Assembly (NCBI RefSeq): GCF_046058945.1
Contig: NZ_CP175511.1
Span: forward strand, 310,001-374,000
Reading direction: 5' to 3'
DNA from: Brochothrix campestris
Lineage (GTDB): Bacteria; Bacillota; Bacilli; Lactobacillales; Listeriaceae
Length of the DNA stretch: 64,000 nt
Part shown: one piece after another, positions 61,259-64,000 of the stretch
Layout: each line of letters opens with the position of its first letter
Position numbering within the stretch: the stretch's first letter is position 1
The notes under the pieces: generated by a model
What the model saw: only the letters and a program-made list of their open reading frames with translations
Told to the model about the DNA's origin: nothing
Databases searched by the model: none
Made by a program: the position numbers and the translations under genes

Positions 61259-61864
61259 ATGAAAGCATTTGTAATTAAATTGCTAATTGGCTTGCTAATA
61301 GTAGGTGGAGGCACGTATGCTGCGTATTACTATACACAAGAATCGCATAGTACACATAATGAGAAAATTGCAAAGAAAGTGCGAGCAATCGTTGATAAGG
61401 ATGGTTATGTCGACAATACTATTTCAGTCACTGATCTTCGTCAAGATATCGACAATGTTTCGGAAGATGTTTTACGAGGTGAATTAGAATCGCGGTTGCC
61501 TGATATTGAAGATCGTCAAAAGGCTAACAAGATGACCAATCGCTTAATTAAACAAGGTGTTGTCACTAATAGTGCGACACAAGCAAAAATTCAAGCAGCG
61601 ATTAACGCGATGGATATTTTTCCTGATTCAAAATGGAAAGAAGAACGTCTAATGTCATTGGCAAGTGCAAGTAAACAACTATCGGATACGTACAACTTAA
61701 GAACTGATATGACAAAATGGTTAGCGAAAGATAAACAGGATGCTAAGCTTTCGCAAAGTAAGTTTGATGATTTCCAAAAACGCTTGGAAAACATTACCAA
61801 TACAAAAAGCCATGATCAAATACAAGCACTGTTACAGCAGCTAGAAGGAAAAGTTAAGAAATAG
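61259..61864 (+). CDS. Membrane-anchored extracytoplasmic protein, unknown
   Basis: The 201-aa protein has one N-terminal TM (FVIKLLIGLLIVGGGTYAAY) and a helical outside part rich in Lys, Asp and Gln (ISVTDLRQDIDNVSEDVLRG ... FDDFQKRLENI). No known domain is recognised. The region upstream shows AGAAGGG 12 bases from the start and a terminator follows. It is a single-gene unit. Confidence 0.75.
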   Translation: MKAFVIKLLIGLLIVGGGTYAAYYYTQESHSTHNEKIAKKVRAIVDKDGYVDNTISVTDLRQDIDNVSEDVLRGELESRLPDIEDRQKANKMTNRLIKQGVVTNSATQAKIQAAINAMDIFPDSKWKEERLMSLASASKQLSDTYNLRTDMTKWLAKDKQDAKLSQSKFDDFQKRLENITNTKSHDQIQALLQQLEGKVKK

Positions 61865-61871
61865 TAGCAAT

Positions 61872-61907
61872 TAAGACGTTGACAATCGAGTCAATGTCTT
61901 TTTTTTA
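61872..61907 (+). terminator. Rho-independent terminator
   Basis: AAGACGTTGAC pairs with GTCAATGTCTT, followed by T7. Confidence 0.85.
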
Positions 61908-62030
61908 AGAATATAAACAGGTTGTTTCCAACTGATTGATAACGCTTACAAAATCGTTGTGAGAGTATGTTAAATTTAGTAAACTAGACATAGAAGCTAG
62001 TTAACTTAAGTAAAACTGAAGGGAGAGACT

Positions 62031-62927
62031 ATGAATTTACAACAATTTGAGTATGTCATTGCTGTCGCCCGTAGTGGTTCATTAACGAAGGCGAGTGAGC
62101 AGTCTAATATTACGCTATCTGCGATGAGTCAATCAATTAGCGCGCTTGAAAAGGAGTTAGCAATATCGATTTTTAAACGCTCAAAAAAAGGCAGCCAGGC
62201 GACTGCACAAGGTCAAGTAGTGATTCAATATGCTAAGAAAATCACGAAGGTTGTTAGCGATATGCATCAGCAAATCGAGCGAACAACGATGTGTTCCAAT
62301 GGGGTGATTCGGCTAGCGACGATTCCGACAGCAATGCACTTGTTGATGCAAATAAGCACACAGTTTAATCAGCAACAACCAGACGTGCAGTTAGCGATTG
62401 CAGAAAAGAACGGTATTGATATTATTAAAGCGGTGCAACAGAATGAGCTTGATATTGGACTGTTGATGATTCATCCTGAGATGAAGTTAGATTTGACGGG
62501 TGTGAATGCGCAACGATTACAAACAGCCAAGATGTTGGCTATTGTACCAAAGGAGAGCCGCTACGGACGTAAGGCTAAAATCAGCCCTGAGGAATTGTTG
62601 ACATATCCATTAGTAAGCTATCGTGATGATTTTATCTTATGGTATTTTGAAGAAGTCATCTGCCGATACGGTTGTCCTAATTTGCGACTGAGTTCAAATA
62701 ATACCAATGCCTTAACGAAGGCATTGCATGAAGGAGCGGCAACCTTTGGTGTGGATTATTCGTTTGTGGAGGCTACACGAAAAAAAGAACAGCCGTTAGC
62801 CTTTAAACCATTGGATGTCCCACAAAATACAGTGGAGATGATAATGATTTCACAACGGGGTCTAGAGCAAAAAAAGGGGTTTCAACTATTTGAAAAACAG
62901 TTGAAACAATATTTTACAGCGATATAA
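62031..62927 (+). CDS. LysR-family transcriptional regulator
   Basis: The 298-aa protein starts MNLQQFEYVIAVARSGSLTK, the winged HTH of LysR regulators, followed by the linker and a periplasmic-binding-like effector domain (VIRLATIPTAMHLLMQIS, ELDIGLLMIHPE). GGGAGAG lies 5 bases upstream. The gene is not divergent from an obvious target; the broken SDR gene downstream on the same strand may have been linked. The effector is unknown. Confidence 0.9.
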   Translation: MNLQQFEYVIAVARSGSLTKASEQSNITLSAMSQSISALEKELAISIFKRSKKGSQATAQGQVVIQYAKKITKVVSDMHQQIERTTMCSNGVIRLATIPTAMHLLMQISTQFNQQQPDVQLAIAEKNGIDIIKAVQQNELDIGLLMIHPEMKLDLTGVNAQRLQTAKMLAIVPKESRYGRKAKISPEELLTYPLVSYRDDFILWYFEEVICRYGCPNLRLSSNNTNALTKALHEGAATFGVDYSFVEATRKKEQPLAFKPLDVPQNTVEMIMISQRGLEQKKGFQLFEKQLKQYFTAI

Positions 62928-63050
62928 AAAGCTTTATCAAAGCGATTATCCTTTAATAGTTCGAGAGGTTCATATGGACTGATTTGAGGTAAAGTAGCAG
63001 GAGGGACTTCGTTAAGAAGTGAAATCTATTAAAAAAGGGTTTTTGATGAA

Positions 63051-63248
63051 ATGAACAGATTAAATGACAAAATTGCGCTGATTACTGGTGGTGCCTCAGG
63101 TATGGCGGCGCTTGTGGCAGCAACACCACTTAAACGTTTAGGTAAAGCAGTTGAAGTCGCCAATGCAGCGCTATTTTTAGCATCGGATGAATCCTCTTAT
63201 ATTACAGGGGCAGCATTAGTAATTGATGGTGGGGATTCTGCTCGTTAA
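63051..63248 (+). pseudogene. Short-chain dehydrogenase/reductase, internally deleted
   Basis: The 65-aa frame joins the N-terminal cofactor motif LNDKIALITGGASGMA directly to a C-terminal end (PLKRLGKAVEVANAALFLAS, ITGAALVIDGGDSAR). A normal SDR has about 250 aa, so about 180 residues including the Ser-Tyr-Lys active site are gone, with the frame kept. The product cannot be an active enzyme. The junction lies near 63105-63120. Confidence 0.85.
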
Positions 63249-63270
63249 TGATAGTATGATTGAAAGTGCA

Positions 63271-63340
63271 GTCCGCTCGTAGAAAAAGCCACTTGAGTTG
63301 TTTTCAAAAAAAGTCGTCTTTCTGACTTGGTCTACAAACT
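63271..63340 (+). repeat. Dispersed intergenic repeat, copy R3 (partial)
   Basis: It shares CGTAG-x-AAAG, TTGAGTTGTTTTCAAA-like and GTCTTTCTGACTTGGTCTAC blocks with the 3' part of R1 and R2. It is followed by GTTGG and T8 but not by a full hairpin. Confidence 0.55.
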
Positions 63341-63404
63341 GTTGGTTTTTTTTAGCTGAAAATTATGCTATGCTAAAAAAAACGAACGTAGGGGAGCGAA
63401 GTCA

Positions 63405-64000
63405 ATGACAATCAAAACGCTAGTATTCGATTTAGATGATACTTTATTATGGGATAAGAAAAGTATCTCAGAGGCCTTTAGATTAACCTGTGAGCATGCC
63501 AAGGCACAAACAGGTGTTGATGCGGAATTGCTAGAAAAAGCCGTGAGAGAGGTAGCCACTAAGCTTTATGCCAGTTATCCAACTTATTCGCTCACTCAAC
63601 AAATTGGAATCAATCCATTTGAAGGTTTGTGGGCTCAGTTTGATGAGTCGTTACCTGTTTTTTCAGCGTTGCAAAGATTGGCTCCTCGTTACCGTAATGA
63701 TGCATGGCATCAAGGCTTACAAGCTTGTGGCATTGAAAACTGGCAGCTAGCGGAAGCTTGTGCCGCTTATTTCATCACAATGCGCCGTCAAAGTCCCTTT
63801 TTATATGAGGATAGCCTATCTGTTTTAGCAGAACTGCAGGCGAGATACCAATTGGTATTGTTAACGAATGGTGCCCCGAGTTTACAAAATGAAAAATTAC
63901 GTTTAACTCCTGAGCTAGTCCCTTTCTTTGAGAGCATCATCATTTCAGGCGATATCGGCTATGGTAAGCCGGATGTGCGTTTATTTGAACATCTCTTAGC
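63405..64000 (+). CDS. HAD-superfamily hydrolase, YjjG-like (3' end beyond window)
   Basis: The open frame of 198 codons starts MTIKTLVFDLDDTLLWDK, HAD motif I with DxDxT. It has motif II LVLLTNGAPS and a motif III Lys region GDIGYGKPDVRLFEHLL at the edge. The cap is helical, as in the HAD-IA group of phosphatases (nucleotidases such as YjjG). GGGGAGCG lies 8 bases before ATG 63405. Substrate not inferred beyond phosphate esters. Confidence 0.88.
   Translation, partial: MTIKTLVFDLDDTLLWDKKSISEAFRLTCEHAKAQTGVDAELLEKAVREVATKLYASYPTYSLTQQIGINPFEGLWAQFDESLPVFSALQRLAPRYRNDAWHQGLQACGIENWQLAEACAAYFITMRRQSPFLYEDSLSVLAELQARYQLVLLTNGAPSLQNEKLRLTPELVPFFESIIISGDIGYGKPDVRLFEHLL

Overview
The window comes from a low-GC Gram-positive bacterium. 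Lipobox lipoproteins, LPXTG proteins, WxL/DUF916 cell-surface clusters, Mga-like regulators, a dltXABCD operon and IS1216-like and IS30-like insertion sequences fit a Lactobacillales or Listeriaceae genome (Enterococcus, Carnobacterium, Vagococcus, Brochothrix or similar). No rRNA or species marker is visible, so the genus is not claimed.

Accessory half (1 to about 28,860). The left end holds a partial surface protein, then an Abi/DRT-type reverse transcriptase flanked by about 67-bp direct repeats, a pMV158-type rolling-circle Rep with two dso-like sites in opposite orientation, and a 2.2-kb AT-rich non-coding tract. This ends at a 3' fragment of tRNA-Leu(CAA) with its terminator, which looks like the end of an integrated element. 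Next come an IS3 element, a divergent pair (secreted two-Cys protein and thioredoxin-like lipoprotein), an IS1216-like element and a complete thiamin cassette (two tandem TPP riboswitches, tenA, thiM, thiD, thiE). A pMV158-like oriT with a frameshifted MobV relaxase and an iteron-like region lead into a plasmid HTH gene fused to the 3' end of a polymorphic toxin gene with its probable immunity gene. A second IS3 copy follows, then a broken Pycsar-type membrane effector, a lipoprotein, plasmid-type hypothetical genes, an IS30 element, a relBE-type toxin-antitoxin pair and decayed conjugation genes. Much of this half is a graveyard of plasmid and defence genes.

Core-like half (about 28,860 to 64,000). 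Three WxL surface clusters each begin with a divergently transcribed Mga-like regulator of about 500 aa. Cluster 1 encodes DUF916, WxL, LPXTG, WxL and a 936-aa lectin/SpaA/WxL protein. Cluster 2 encodes WxL, DUF916, WxL, LPXTG, a 1252-aa protein and WxL. Cluster 3 encodes a DUF916-like protein, a 758-aa WxL-like protein, LPXTG and four tandem small WxL genes. The dlt operon (D-alanylation of teichoic acids) and a Ser-rich lipoprotein lie between clusters 1 and 2. After cluster 3 come an MFS drug exporter, a small membrane-anchored protein, a LysR regulator, an internally deleted SDR gene and a HAD hydrolase cut by the window end.

Functionally, the WxL clusters probably build non-covalent surface complexes: WxL domains bind peptidoglycan, DUF916 proteins are the membrane-anchored partners, and the LPXTG proteins are sortase-anchored. 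Each set is probably switched by its own regulator. The dlt operon tunes the charge of the same envelope. The most novel-looking items are the RT with its flanking repeats, the tandem WxL array with one mosaic copy, the secreted-protein/thioredoxin pair, the toxin fusion, the Pycsar-effector relic and a conserved intergenic repeat seen three times.
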